A stretch of DNA of 64,000 bases from a virus. Position 1 is the stretch's first letter; each line of letters begins with the position of its first letter. Below the pieces are notes generated by a model. The model searched no databases. It saw only the letters and a list, made by a program, of their open reading frames with translations, and had not been told where the DNA came from. Location of the stretch: positions 62,001 to 126,000 of the IMG/VR virus record IMGVR_UViG_3300030117_007612; one strand, 5' to 3'. The position numbers and the translations under genes are program-made. Below are positions 20,801 to 28,926 of the stretch, piece after piece.

Positions 20801-23543
20801 TAATCCAGCATTCGCCGGCGGAGCCTTTGATGCCCGGCCGGTGATTGATATGGAGCCACACCCCTCAGCCGCCTTGCCGCACACATATGCAGAATTGATA
20901 CCAGCATTTGACGGCAAACCATCGATCTACTCTCAAAAAGCATCAAACTTCTTCGCCGGCGTTGCTGATTTTTACTTAAAAGACAAAAAGTATACAGTAC
21001 TGCAGAGCGATGTTATTACAACTGTTCCAGTGACATCTGGAAACATATATGCAATGAGGCTTAAGCTTTACCGTTCAATGAACTTACCCAGAAAATATAA
21101 TGGAAATCCGAAAGCGAGAAATGTTATATGGGATCGCGAGGGAGATGGCACATATAACCCTCATGTGCACAATGGAATTCATTGGGGTGGTCTTGGTGTT
21201 ACCAGTTCGGTTACAAAGCTGGAGTATCCAATACCACAGGATCCAGCACCATCAGGTACGTTCCCGGGGTATATACACTGGAATCCAGCGGTTGAAAATA
21301 CTAAATTTGAGTGTGGTTGGCCCGGGGCTTCAGAGTTAAAAGAAACATTTACGATGTATTCTCGACCCACCGCCTTTGGGCCTCCGCTTGTTGGAAGATT
21401 TTTAGGTCCGTTATCTCGCTCTTGCGATCATCCAAACGCCGGCGGCGGTACCGCGGATGCAATGACCATAATGAGTCGCGCGACTAGTTCGTTTAGTAAA
21501 GGCACCCAATGGCATTGGCAATCCGAAGGGAGTGGCACTATGGATTCCATTAATGGCTACAATTGGGCTTACACACCGCCCTATTACCATGGTGAAGCGT
21601 GGATGGACATTGTATATAAGCCAACCGCTAGTGAAGAAGTGAACATAGAACAAATCTTCAATTCACCAAGAACGTACGTTAAACACTGGCGTGTCGATCC
21701 CGGACCAACTGGTTCTATTGCACATCGTGGCGGCGCCAACCAAGACACGCACATGATTGTATATGATCCTCTGCCTCCTTCAGCCAGTATAAATGATTCA
21801 GGTCAATTCTATGCCGGAAACAACATTAACTTTAACGCAATGCAGATATCTGCTTCGATCAACGTTTTCAATATTGAAAGACCACACGAAAATCGAATAT
21901 GGGATGTATCGGATCTTGGCGTATTGTATGCCACAGACCCTAGCCCTATGGGTACCGGCCTAGGCGGATTACAATCATGGGTAATTCAGCCAAAATTTGA
22001 AACACCAATGTTGAACTTCAACGACCAGTATAATATTCGAGCGCTACATGCTCCTAGAAACAATACTGAACGCCTCGCCGACAGTGGGTATATAGACATA
22101 CCAATCTACGCATCTGAATCTGTGCCCCGCGGAATGTGGCATCAATTTGGTACAATACCGCAAGAAGAAGATCAGGGGATCTTCATGTCCGTTGAAAGTA
22201 TCCCGGAAAGTTGGTTAAAAAGCCATCCTGATGTCATTCAACACGAGCCCACGATTTACAACAGTCATTATCCCGGAGACGATCGACCTCAATTGGGCGC
22301 GGCGAGGTATCGTTCTTTAGCTGAATTGATTAAGATGCCTGAGACCCCAGTGCGATTAGGAGAGATGCCATGGAGCAAAGAAGTTTCTGAATGTATTGTT
22401 GCGATACCCTACTATATTGACGAAGTGGGCAACAAACGTCACTTCAAGCTCAAGATTAGTCAACAACAATTAAATGAATATAGAATAAAACGACACTACG
22501 CCGGCTGGAAGAATATTTCAGATACAGCGTTTACTGTGGTTAACCCAGAGTCCGGACACACCATTACAAACACCGGACTAACATATCTTTTTGATAAAAT
22601 GGAAAGATTTGTTTTCCCGCCGCATCTAGACTTTTTGAGATATCCCGAAAATGTTTATAAAGCAACAGAGGAGTTAATACCGACGGGCCCGGATCCGGAG
22701 GACGCAGTTTTCTCTGTTTATGGTCCGAGAGTTATGTATGCGTTTGAAATTAAACACACTTTCGATCAGGACGACTTATCCTACATGTGGCAAAACTTAG
22801 CACCAAGAAATTTCAAATCGTATAGAAAAGTAACAGAAGAAATTAGCCACGATCTACTTTCAAGAGTTAGCATGCCGGGCGGCGGAACCAACAACACGTT
22901 CTTGAGCCGGCAAGATTTCATTGAATTTGGTGATAAGATGCGCTGGATGGTGTTTAAGGTGAAACAAAGAGGCACTCAATCCTATATGGATGTGCTACAA
23001 GGAAACAAAAACTTCAGAGAACTTGCCGACCCGGCCGTTCAGGGGGCCAACACGGAGATAGTGTTTGGTCCAGCGACTGCGGATGGCACAGAATTCCCAC
23101 CCATTCCACCTGATTGGACCGATACCGGCGCCGGCAATCTTTTGCCAGATCATGCCTACATTGTTGAACACAATTGGCCGTATGACTATTTTTCCTTGGT
23201 AGAGTCCGCCAAACTTACAGTTGATATTGAGTTTAGACCACTCCGAACTTTTGAAGATGGAAGCTCCTCGGAGGTCTACAGGCATCACGCCCCATACGGT
23301 AACACAAGTATCGAGATTAAATACCCAGAAATGTGGGAACCTAGAATTTCGTATTCCCCATCTCCCGGAGAGTTTACGGGCCCTGATGAATATATGGGCC
23401 CTGACGACGGTGGAGCGCCCACGGTGACAGATTCGGGAGCTGGCTTTACTAGTCCGACTGGCATGACATGGGCCATGCTAGATGGCTCCCCGGGCATTAT
23501 TGAAGCTTCTATGCTAGTTCTAGGAGATGATGATGATGATTAG
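11835..23543 (+). CDS. Giant tail/adhesion-type protein with two LamG-like domains, 3902 aa
   Basis: An uninterrupted 11.7-kb reading frame. Residues about 185-395 look like a concanavalin A/LamG-type jelly roll (VEFWLKKPS..., WNHYAFTF..., then LDDFRYWKAARTSREI). A second, weaker copy lies at about 680-895, ending DIKLTEMRYWAYSLEPEEVE. The central and C-terminal 2500 residues are rich in Gly, His, Tyr, Trp, Pro and Ser and show no enzyme motif. The protein ends in five Asp. LamG domains commonly bind sugars, so a cell-surface-binding tail or baseplate role is plausible. A second ATG at 11841 could be the true start. Its size is exceptional for a phage virion protein. Confidence 0.85.
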   Translation: MSMSVKDLFEHGTSIVSLKSGSLTDSFKAVESYSNIQQIIEKQNRFIPPIDFSTTSNFAKFGSAELYYDTAIKRIYGNYPYDGTAQEKNKFDNQSLYIDKYIFDYLYPRSTGYAIFSAEGWGSRTGISTDGYATPTTLEYVQFRGGPHTSSYGMDGLRTSFSGSNVYDENIYDNIGLPSNFGKGSRTSNLKFTGSDGATVEFWLKKPSFDTTTTTRREVIFDLWNSQTASGHSGSTCYGRMMIELDGEYSTGSSFLVTLMSGTSGFQHRRIGSLAGTSSLADWNHYAFTFLQSGSYLKTKFYVNGGLNEEVDSEFVIGGFEHGQLQARIGALLTAPTGSAAPAASGKLSASLDDFRYWKAARTSREISEFYFVPVHGGTNTDVANATLGVYYKFNEGITGTSSTDSIVLDYSGRVSNGYWVGLNTSSRHTGSAIVQASASNSEFLDPIIHPNHTEVKVLSENLSKSGSLHDHLNNAMLYNTMPTWITDQADREGSEDLRYLCHILGAYFDKMYLQIESLSAFNNTQYLSASYKAFPFYKSALEGKGLEAPEMFIESDILEKFAQRTDSYNLNIDLTEIKNLIYQNIHSNLINIYKAKGTEKAIRNVMRSFGIGDDLIKMNLYANNATFELSDNIHNQFIKKKYVNFSKKGQSGGVVYQTAEAGNTDSFEFISGSKGNQYEKTLGFTLEANVMFPKYLRDQTDDFYDRNWLTSSLFGMHRADHTASSDVTTWSPSGSDYANFQIQFIRDYPRSRSGYFRISSSNSPYPIPEMTSSMFHEVYDDDNWLISFTMQPKRYRELSTVSGASHLDVQGYDAIFAGYHKVLGTTIDSFYLTQSMETTASRDFLKSDKRVYAGAYRDNMTGTMLYQSDIKLTEMRYWAYSLEPEEVERHAVDIENAGILNPFRIIGNLDPNFKNMEVRRNDTLAMHWNFNSVTTSDASGEFIVQDASSGSSNKRDRLGIFGKYSGYQHTGKGKFFITSSKEAISYEFVNNAKFRHYEQIASSDMINIMNTDDHIFGANQRPTEYHFTIEKSMYDVISQEIINIFAGIVDFNNLIGEPVNRYRDEYKDLSKLRTIFFDKVGTTPDINRYLDFYKWFDDALSLVIRQLVPATAEISDDLYNVVEEHALERNKYKTPFPTMEFKDQIPETFIRGIEELEYSWKFGHSPLPGSNRPQYQKGLYWKSRAEKGSGPSATVAELSIRSASLGPFITSAAGSKYTNSFAIDIGREELRDIIHSNPHFSQSLPTLSKVDGTTYSGNAHAIRTFAKTYKFRVSSPVESVFKGGVNFSPGKSMEKAYNAVAPHGPIEAHGSIGGVGCENCKLPVNILFARSEDFVPYNDLYDPLSPHAKIKMKMKVAHGRDSNKEMLGYATAKSAFFFPMNIISGTVNPDMLINTDGVEVDRKTGRRHLETPNNAYEKRISGSITNIHNDVYGPHMEKPMQGPFTEHYVGGHQSRHVSLNTGSWTSGYSHQLNRPEAWRIYIGRCGTPGSMPDGATAVGIVGPDYPPPDLKLSLTGDHQVSDVYPYIKFPRAEYYRDGTAKRPVNIGNIHHTTGSPTILGNFNHRYDYVQTAGRASQKRYLKDTFEHNYGDRPPGVFGSSSIETVHHHTSSLLPLRFLRENPKSGYTSAPTTASAHFFDVTNIHTLISVSTGSKDHSIGPGGFGNVFGGMEQSRAGGPIENTSNRYAGQTSDYDGTIFIVPKRRRRDGIFTTRFSAPGGPEIMSPGYLDIHTGEFSVYNSLNFRNYTVRSSGSGETIGQGIVFSDNVADKTTGFKSIRMHNQMNTGSEDERLQIRQGLRTLLTRHAGHGYADSQYGYVPESRYIDEDDKAPASYHKIYRNRRKHLRERNTDIEFIANTHRGTEYTHGDDRGAPGGGRTIITASNYDNYWVQHVIPRSDLNYSWITASILHDVGSGLDHILHPSVDDHYGYLPHYTVGEWQWLGYHYSGFLSSSTYEILSSDPKPGKHNAEGPWGSGSAWKIPYNFISASDYVVYHETGSTNPLVLGADKSTIPANTLNHIPIDFVGLNTVIYENITSSTAQLGFHLDHLTSSDGRGPSAAYLGLPQHPAYINDSMIDIATFSTPHGRYNARPLLNMLTLHRQGPYGWPSWKQTRGTSHPIMRYERERNILRAPWDAIEAHFGLDPQNRYYIQPVTSKYKPIQADIAHPGAPGIERTPDEYWKRSKEPYARFYSTNYNQIVALQSDRRDMLFFMAPPRFVHNTWWDSLASTLAEDWASRNPATRPPGHPAQGAFLYKTFYRETVWPSSLMTYMSSSRGRVGPVGDDGVHSTYEERRWRSTHADRVTLGESLNNYKDNNIHVPYHNRRYSYTSGSRLTQSSWPLDAQQDFLTRQGDATGWGTTGSTSLSGSTIAGDRGVIRGSPGTVNGPPRVIFQRHLVAVSGSGNTGSFGGPGAGPGLTGYNEAMGISATGVPLGHLDHMNGYGFISGGYHRGEGELQNGYTMFHGGPTALSGTAVAGGYWSNHLGYPMILQISPTALYARKQTLSSYRSVVGPHGIEVPETASNKLVADAFSSSAGWTGSMQPTTGSPYALYTGSVGRTCWGNIDLFGGEAKWQAPELAGYVSRSFTVTDEGYFDPITMTTVGFEFSIDKTWISASSEPWYTSYEDYILDGRAVAKEYSIVPEYNSSRWIPASASEAVPAPFIRPFYGGQPYYNFIEINLGHTSSWSEAIKRHDEEVVFKVSRGDNLKDLLGVQESLNSTNWGEAAWSWPSRLKLKLDAFVKFIPYEGFYPAQRTLQLADQFWKSHGQQVQVHPGRGFPPGPGFPGSVPETFAMGGAGYANRLTFGTGDPTISPFGATCNPIGGQIIRHPYVVDFNGGISPSYKDLSSAWQAHFTPSGRSIQSGSQGWTYHTGSESMLQGKQLARPLAQTLFAPGILYNSIKSGLAVDYPICVSESFERVCVASHEYAGTFNPTDTTTVGGFPRHGADGDKIGIVPTDYWVISGSRKANTDPTHGRFDYRVPFEAIINPAFAGGAFDARPVIDMEPHPSAALPHTYAELIPAFDGKPSIYSQKASNFFAGVADFYLKDKKYTVLQSDVITTVPVTSGNIYAMRLKLYRSMNLPRKYNGNPKARNVIWDREGDGTYNPHVHNGIHWGGLGVTSSVTKLEYPIPQDPAPSGTFPGYIHWNPAVENTKFECGWPGASELKETFTMYSRPTAFGPPLVGRFLGPLSRSCDHPNAGGGTADAMTIMSRATSSFSKGTQWHWQSEGSGTMDSINGYNWAYTPPYYHGEAWMDIVYKPTASEEVNIEQIFNSPRTYVKHWRVDPGPTGSIAHRGGANQDTHMIVYDPLPPSASINDSGQFYAGNNINFNAMQISASINVFNIERPHENRIWDVSDLGVLYATDPSPMGTGLGGLQSWVIQPKFETPMLNFNDQYNIRALHAPRNNTERLADSGYIDIPIYASESVPRGMWHQFGTIPQEEDQGIFMSVESIPESWLKSHPDVIQHEPTIYNSHYPGDDRPQLGAARYRSLAELIKMPETPVRLGEMPWSKEVSECIVAIPYYIDEVGNKRHFKLKISQQQLNEYRIKRHYAGWKNISDTAFTVVNPESGHTITNTGLTYLFDKMERFVFPPHLDFLRYPENVYKATEELIPTGPDPEDAVFSVYGPRVMYAFEIKHTFDQDDLSYMWQNLAPRNFKSYRKVTEEISHDLLSRVSMPGGGTNNTFLSRQDFIEFGDKMRWMVFKVKQRGTQSYMDVLQGNKNFRELADPAVQGANTEIVFGPATADGTEFPPIPPDWTDTGAGNLLPDHAYIVEHNWPYDYFSLVESAKLTVDIEFRPLRTFEDGSSSEVYRHHAPYGNTSIEIKYPEMWEPRISYSPSPGEFTGPDEYMGPDDGGAPTVTDSGAGFTSPTGMTWAMLDGSPGIIEASMLVLGDDDDD

Positions 23544-23553
23544 TGAAGATTAA

Positions 23554-23581
23554 TTGAATACTAAAACAAAATGGATATAAT
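23554..23581 (+). promoter_or_regulatory. Possible sigma70-type promoter before the 23,600 gene
   Basis: TTGAAT (23554-23559) and a perfect TATAAT (23576-23581) are separated by 16 bases, 18 bases before the ATG at 23600. The -35 is only partial and the leader is AT-rich, so it may be chance. Confidence 0.4.
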
Positions 23582-23599
23582 TATTTGTAGGAACACAAA

Positions 23600-24661
23600 A
23601 TGGCAACGTTTTTAGATAAAAAAGAACAAGTACTAGACATTCAGCTAACATCGCATGGCAAGTATCTGCTTTCTGCCGGCAAGTTTAAGCCCGTGTTTTA
23701 TACATTTTTAGATGATAATATCATATATGATTATAATCATGCCGGCGTCGGCGAAAATCAGAAAGAGATACACAACAGAATTACGCAAAACACTCAATAT
23801 CTCCAAACTCAAACACAGTTTGATAGTCCGGAGGAACATGTAAAAGAAAAAATAGAAAAAATTAGATCTAAGGTGCCGTTATTTTTTAGTGAAGAAAACG
23901 ATATGGGCATAGAAAAGGAAATGAGCCATACAAACTTCAATAGAAAAACATATGTGTTCAACAGCACAATAGGTACAGCACCGCCAACAGGCCGTTTTGC
24001 ACCAGCATGGGAAGTTAGAATGATAAAAGGGCAAATATCCGGCTCGTCACCTTTCTTGAGTGAACCTTATGAATTAATTGATATACCTCAAATAGATATC
24101 GAAGTAACGTACAATATAAGAGAACTTTCATTACATAGCCAAGATGACATGTATGTTTCGGAAGAATTTAAAGAGTTTTATGATGAAGAATTTTACATGT
24201 ATGATATGCACAAAAGCGACACATTTAGCGACGACACCTTTCTTCAGGTCTTTGGAGAGGATCCAATTATTGATATTAAGGAATTGAATTCTTTTAGTGA
24301 GATTGAAAATTTTGAAATTGATGTTTATAGAGTCGAACAGAACTACAATAGAAAAATCGGAGGCAATGAAAAATTGGTACGACTGCATTTCGTGAAAGAC
24401 AAACAAGAAATAGTAGATGGAATACTAGTTGACGATGACGGGTACGATCCAGCAGCAGTACCAATTACGACTGATAATGTAGAATATTATTTTAATTTAC
24501 AAGTCGATTCAGATATCGATAAAAGACAATTATGCAAGGCAGTTGATAAATTGAAATCTGATAATTATTTTGTAGATATTCCAATTAATTGTGAAGATTT
24601 AGAACCTAGGCAAAGAATGGATATATATGCTTCGTCCATCGAGCCAGAGGATTGTGATTAA
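23600..24661 (+). CDS. Structural protein of the LDxxLT-G paralogue family, copy A, 353 aa
   Basis: The first 45 residues (FLDKKEQVLDIQLTSHGKYL... AGKFKPVFYTFLDDNIIYDY) follow the same pattern as the N-termini of the genes at 34036 and 35316: an FL-x5-9-(V/I)-D--LT--G segment, then a G-x-F stretch and a DD-I/V-Y/D-Y turn. This points to a shared domain in three virion proteins. The remainder is acidic (many Asp, Glu, Tyr, Phe) and unlike the other two. It is coupled to the next gene by a TAATG overlap. Such proteins occur near tail genes; the exact role is unknown. Confidence 0.75.
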   Translation: MATFLDKKEQVLDIQLTSHGKYLLSAGKFKPVFYTFLDDNIIYDYNHAGVGENQKEIHNRITQNTQYLQTQTQFDSPEEHVKEKIEKIRSKVPLFFSEENDMGIEKEMSHTNFNRKTYVFNSTIGTAPPTGRFAPAWEVRMIKGQISGSSPFLSEPYELIDIPQIDIEVTYNIRELSLHSQDDMYVSEEFKEFYDEEFYMYDMHKSDTFSDDTFLQVFGEDPIIDIKELNSFSEIENFEIDVYRVEQNYNRKIGGNEKLVRLHFVKDKQEIVDGILVDDDGYDPAAVPITTDNVEYYFNLQVDSDIDKRQLCKAVDKLKSDNYFVDIPINCEDLEPRQRMDIYASSIEPEDCD

Positions 24662-27600
24662 TGAGCAAAAGTTCAGAATACACTAGCGGCAAGGAGATGT
24701 TTGGTGATTTTTTACCAAAAGTTTATATTGACAAAATAACTTTGTCTGGCAGAGAGGATCTGGGAGAGAACATGATGAAGGTTGAGGTGGAAGTGTCATT
24801 AAAAGACAGCTCCAATGCTACTGGAAACTTTTTGCTATTCGATAACCACGAACTTTGGGACCTAATCAATATAGACGTCGCAGTGACATCAGACCCAAAA
24901 GCCCAAGAGTTTATAGAAGGCCAGCGCAGCATACAAAAGCTTGCATATGCACCCGAGTGGCCACTCGGAATTATTGCGGATGACACCGGCGGGCTTGACA
25001 TGGATCCGCAATATGTGTCGCTTTTTGATGGAGAACCGGCCAATAGTTACTGGAAAGTCACTCATTCAGATCGCAGTGCGGGCGCGTGGATCCGACCAGA
25101 ATTATTTAAGGCAAACTACTCTACACAGAACCTTACAGACATTGTGCACGGCCGCTTAGGAGAGAGACCAGAAAGAGGGTTTGTTGGTGAACAAGATGCC
25201 GGCGTAGAATTACTCAAGTTGTTACCTGAAGTCGCCGAAACTCATGATAGTTCTGCTAAAGTTATCAAAACTCTCACATCAACATTTACTTTTTTTATTC
25301 ATAAGAATATGCTTACCAATTTGCAAGATGCAACTGCCCCGGTTGCCGATGATGCCATGAGTGCACTTATGGAGGTGCTCTATGGCTCCGATACCACCAG
25401 CGCCGTACCGGGCGCCCACATTTTTCCAAATGATTTGTATATATTTGCGTACGCGAGAGTAAACACAGATTCCGACTTCTGGGAAGGTGCAAGCACATCT
25501 GCCGGCGGAATAGACAACATAAACGAGATGCCAGAGCTGCAAAATGAATTTATTGGGGAAGTGGCATACGAACACATGATTGACGGTGGTGAGATCAACT
25601 TTAGAGAGTACAAATATTTTACAGAAGATGATCGTCTTTTTCAGGGCCCATTGGTATTGAATACGAATGGGGATTACGTAAAAGCTTTAAATTATGACAA
25701 CGAGAGAATTGCTAATGAAATAGCTGATAGGGTATTGTCTTTGATAGATACGGAAACCGAAAAAGAAAACGCAGCATTGATATATTATTCATACATTGTT
25801 AGCAATTTGGTTGGCTATGCTGAATACCCTGAAATGTTTTTTCAATTATATCAACAACTTAGGCTTATGTCTGATCGTCGGACTACCACATCTGCCGGCA
25901 AAATAGCAAATGCATTTTCCAATGTGATGGAACAACTCAAAGGAATATTTTTGTCGACAGAAAAAGTCTATAAAAAAATGGTTAGAAATTCTAAATATTT
26001 TGATAGGCGCGTACCCGGATCTGCATCTTCGTCTGGAATAAAATTTTGTGCCCCTTCCGAAATAGATGGCGGGTACGGCATGGGCTCGGCGGATATTTCC
26101 ACTCAGCGCAAGCTGCACTCTTGCGTATTGCCAATGTACGATCACGGACATACCGCTTTTAAGTTTGGCCCATCCCCCCACAGTAAAATATGGTTAACTT
26201 CTGACATTCCGGGAGAAAGGTTTGATCCCTCTGGTACTGACTTGAATACCGGACTTGTTACCGCCGGCGATATATCGGACCCGAGAAATCGTTTAAGCTT
26301 TGATAGAGTTAATGCCGATTTTTTGAAAAAAAGAATTAATGGCTGGTTTATGTTAAACTTGGAAAACATGATGTATAAGGCTATATATCACCCGACTGCC
26401 AAACATTTTGTGCTTACTAAGAAATTAGTGCATCATTTTGGTTTTGGTGTTATTTCAAAATACTTTTTTGTCGACCAAGTCACCCTACAAAGAGCGGCGG
26501 TAGATTATAACGATGCGTCCGAAGTTTGGGGCGTCGGCGCTGCCGGCACAGATAGTGTTTCTATGCCTGTTCTTAGTCGCACCCAAGAACACGTATTCAC
26601 ATCAACATTGACTCGTCAAGCTACTGATGATCCGGGCGATGGAACTGATATATCAAAGACTGCGACAAATCTGAGTATGCGCATAGTAAAGCCGTATTTA
26701 GAGCCTTCTATAGCTACAGGCGGTGGTGATGCAACCTTTGGTGATTCTGATATTACAACTGGTGAGGGTTATTATCCTATTGATTGGTTTGGTACCAACA
26801 ATTCCACCGAAAAATTAGGCTTACAGCGCCGGCGAGATACCTTTTCACCTTTTGAGACGGGAGCCACTGCCGATGATGATCTGTACGGCTATCCAGAGGG
26901 CCCCGGGCATTATGGCACTGGATTACATGCTCAAGTAACTCATCCGGCTTTATTAAAAAATCCCGATAAAATGGAAAAAATATTATTTTTCTATTTTTCT
27001 GAGCCTGTGATGGGAATGTTTGGTGTAGAAGATTGTTCAGCAAAAGCATCATTTACCCATAATGGCGCGCCAATAAAAAAGATTCATTTAAAATACGTGG
27101 CAGACTACAATGTAATTAATAATATTGGTGGCATGTGTTATGTTATATGGAACGAATTGAGAAGGCAGAGAAGCATAATCGAAGATTATTTGGCGTTTGC
27201 TGAAAGGGTGTGCTCTTTTGATAACCGCACTGGGAAATTTAATGAATTTTTCGGAGATCAATTTCACCAAATGTTCTATAATAACCTAGGCTATGCTTGG
27301 TGGACAAGGCCCGTAGCATATTATGTATTAGTTCAAGACTTATTGAACAACAGCTACGGCGGCAACAGCGCAGTTATGCGCGAGAAGACACTTAACATAA
27401 TCCAATCGATCGATCCAACATCTGGTACAATATATGCATTGCGTGAATTTATTGAAGACTTTAACGGTTTAGTTAATGGTTGGCATACCAATTTCCGAGG
27501 CATGCACTTGGGTGACAAGTTTGAAGAGTTAGCCGGCGTATATTCATGGCATAAGAACTTTGAACCTCGTGAAAACACGTTCTCATTCAAAAACCCCATT

Positions 27601-28848
27601 TGCGACCCATTGTTTGATTTCCCATATGGTTACGGCGCCGGCTATCATGGTGCCGGCGACTTTGGCCCTTCTACTGGTGCCGGCATGCCCCTGCCTACCG
27701 GAACATACCCAATTACAGATGCGTTTTCAACATATCATACGATTATGGAAAGCGTAGAGTACGAACAATATGCCCGGGCTATTTCACAATTTAATATGGA
27801 GACCATACGGAAATGCTCGGATGAAGGAATTGTCGACAAACAAGTGACTAGTCTCCAGCTGCTCGTAAAAAGAGCGCTCTTCTCGGCGACGTTTGAAACC
27901 CCCGGCGACGAGGTGCTGCACATACACATGACACCAATCACAACTACGGATAATAATTCGGTTAGTTCTGAAAATGTGGATCCCTATCCGCCATCCGGCA
28001 AAGGCATTCGGGCCCCCACCGCTAAACAATTTGAAATATTTGATAAATTCCTTGACGACTATTCTGACGGGTATACATCCGGCACCAACCGTACGGTCGC
28101 GTTCATCGGCGCCGGCGCCACAACTCAGACATACGATGTGCTGAGGAAAATCGAACTGGGTTTGGTCGATGAAGGAACTGCCCCCGGGGGAATGAGAAAA
28201 GGCGCGTGGGAATTATTTATGGAAGCCACATTGGCTTCTGACGGCAAGTCAGGGAATGGCACCGAAAAAGCCCTAGCCGCCGGCGTATCACGTGCAGGAG
28301 GCGGGAACTTTTACCTTCCGGAGAACACTCCCGGCAGCGAATCAGTAGTAAACAAAGCGTACGACTTTCAAGTACTTCGCGAAAGAATTAGAAAAGGTCT
28401 CCGACGCTATGTAGATCTGTATCTGCAACATTTAAAAGAATGTTCTGGCTTAACTGCAAACCAAATTAATAATCGCTATTTTGCCGGCAACTGGCCCTTT
28501 AACGCCTTGGGATATATTCAGAACGGCCCAGATTCTCAAAATCCATTTCGAGGCGCCGAAAATATGTCGAAAACCCGCGGCTGGGGCCAAATCGATCTTC
28601 CAATGCGCGAATTGATAGAAGATTTGCTTGAGGGCGTTAGAAGATTAAGGGTGATGGGCTTTTGGCCATATTTTGACATAAATGATATCCGTAGCTACAT
28701 GGATTTGGGTGCAGAAGGAGAAGGACTCGGCATCGACATCGCCCTAGGCGCCGCCGACGATGAGGGTGGATATTTCTCCCCACCGGGCGACATGATGATT
28801 TCACCCTATTTGGTTCCCGTGGAGTTCGACTTTGGATCTGGCGATTAA
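24661..28848 (+). CDS. Large virion-type protein, 1395 aa
   Basis: The ATG shares a base with the stop of the preceding gene, so translation is likely coupled. The N-terminal 80 residues (KVYIDKITLSGRED, MMKVEVEVSLKDSS) look like a beta domain. The rest mixes helical stretches and Gly-rich loops, without catalytic motifs. The C-terminal part (residues 1200-1395) contains a helical segment, RERIRKGLRRYVDLYLQHL, and a Gly/Pro/Asp-rich end. It sits between paralogous structural genes and is probably a tail or baseplate component. Ala-Gly pairs are almost always written GCC GGC here (see findings). Function is not recognised. Confidence 0.75.
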   Translation: MSKSSEYTSGKEMFGDFLPKVYIDKITLSGREDLGENMMKVEVEVSLKDSSNATGNFLLFDNHELWDLINIDVAVTSDPKAQEFIEGQRSIQKLAYAPEWPLGIIADDTGGLDMDPQYVSLFDGEPANSYWKVTHSDRSAGAWIRPELFKANYSTQNLTDIVHGRLGERPERGFVGEQDAGVELLKLLPEVAETHDSSAKVIKTLTSTFTFFIHKNMLTNLQDATAPVADDAMSALMEVLYGSDTTSAVPGAHIFPNDLYIFAYARVNTDSDFWEGASTSAGGIDNINEMPELQNEFIGEVAYEHMIDGGEINFREYKYFTEDDRLFQGPLVLNTNGDYVKALNYDNERIANEIADRVLSLIDTETEKENAALIYYSYIVSNLVGYAEYPEMFFQLYQQLRLMSDRRTTTSAGKIANAFSNVMEQLKGIFLSTEKVYKKMVRNSKYFDRRVPGSASSSGIKFCAPSEIDGGYGMGSADISTQRKLHSCVLPMYDHGHTAFKFGPSPHSKIWLTSDIPGERFDPSGTDLNTGLVTAGDISDPRNRLSFDRVNADFLKKRINGWFMLNLENMMYKAIYHPTAKHFVLTKKLVHHFGFGVISKYFFVDQVTLQRAAVDYNDASEVWGVGAAGTDSVSMPVLSRTQEHVFTSTLTRQATDDPGDGTDISKTATNLSMRIVKPYLEPSIATGGGDATFGDSDITTGEGYYPIDWFGTNNSTEKLGLQRRRDTFSPFETGATADDDLYGYPEGPGHYGTGLHAQVTHPALLKNPDKMEKILFFYFSEPVMGMFGVEDCSAKASFTHNGAPIKKIHLKYVADYNVINNIGGMCYVIWNELRRQRSIIEDYLAFAERVCSFDNRTGKFNEFFGDQFHQMFYNNLGYAWWTRPVAYYVLVQDLLNNSYGGNSAVMREKTLNIIQSIDPTSGTIYALREFIEDFNGLVNGWHTNFRGMHLGDKFEELAGVYSWHKNFEPRENTFSFKNPICDPLFDFPYGYGAGYHGAGDFGPSTGAGMPLPTGTYPITDAFSTYHTIMESVEYEQYARAISQFNMETIRKCSDEGIVDKQVTSLQLLVKRALFSATFETPGDEVLHIHMTPITTTDNNSVSSENVDPYPPSGKGIRAPTAKQFEIFDKFLDDYSDGYTSGTNRTVAFIGAGATTQTYDVLRKIELGLVDEGTAPGGMRKGAWELFMEATLASDGKSGNGTEKALAAGVSRAGGGNFYLPENTPGSESVVNKAYDFQVLRERIRKGLRRYVDLYLQHLKECSGLTANQINNRYFAGNWPFNALGYIQNGPDSQNPFRGAENMSKTRGWGQIDLPMRELIEDLLEGVRRLRVMGFWPYFDINDIRSYMDLGAEGEGLGIDIALGAADDEGGYFSPPGDMMISPYLVPVEFDFGSGD

Positions 28849-28893
28849 TCCTCTTATAGATTAATTTGGTACAACTAAAGAATAAAGTCTAAA

Positions 28894-28905
28894 AAATACT
28901 AATTA
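28894..28905 (+). promoter_or_regulatory. CTAWTTA leader element, copy 3 (AAATACTAATTA)
   Basis: This 12-mer is identical to the one at 35285-35296 and ends 21 bases before the GTG start at 28927. The shared sequence and position suggest a phage promoter or other leader signal. Confidence 0.45.
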
Positions 28906-28926
28906 ATAACACGGAGGCGACACACA

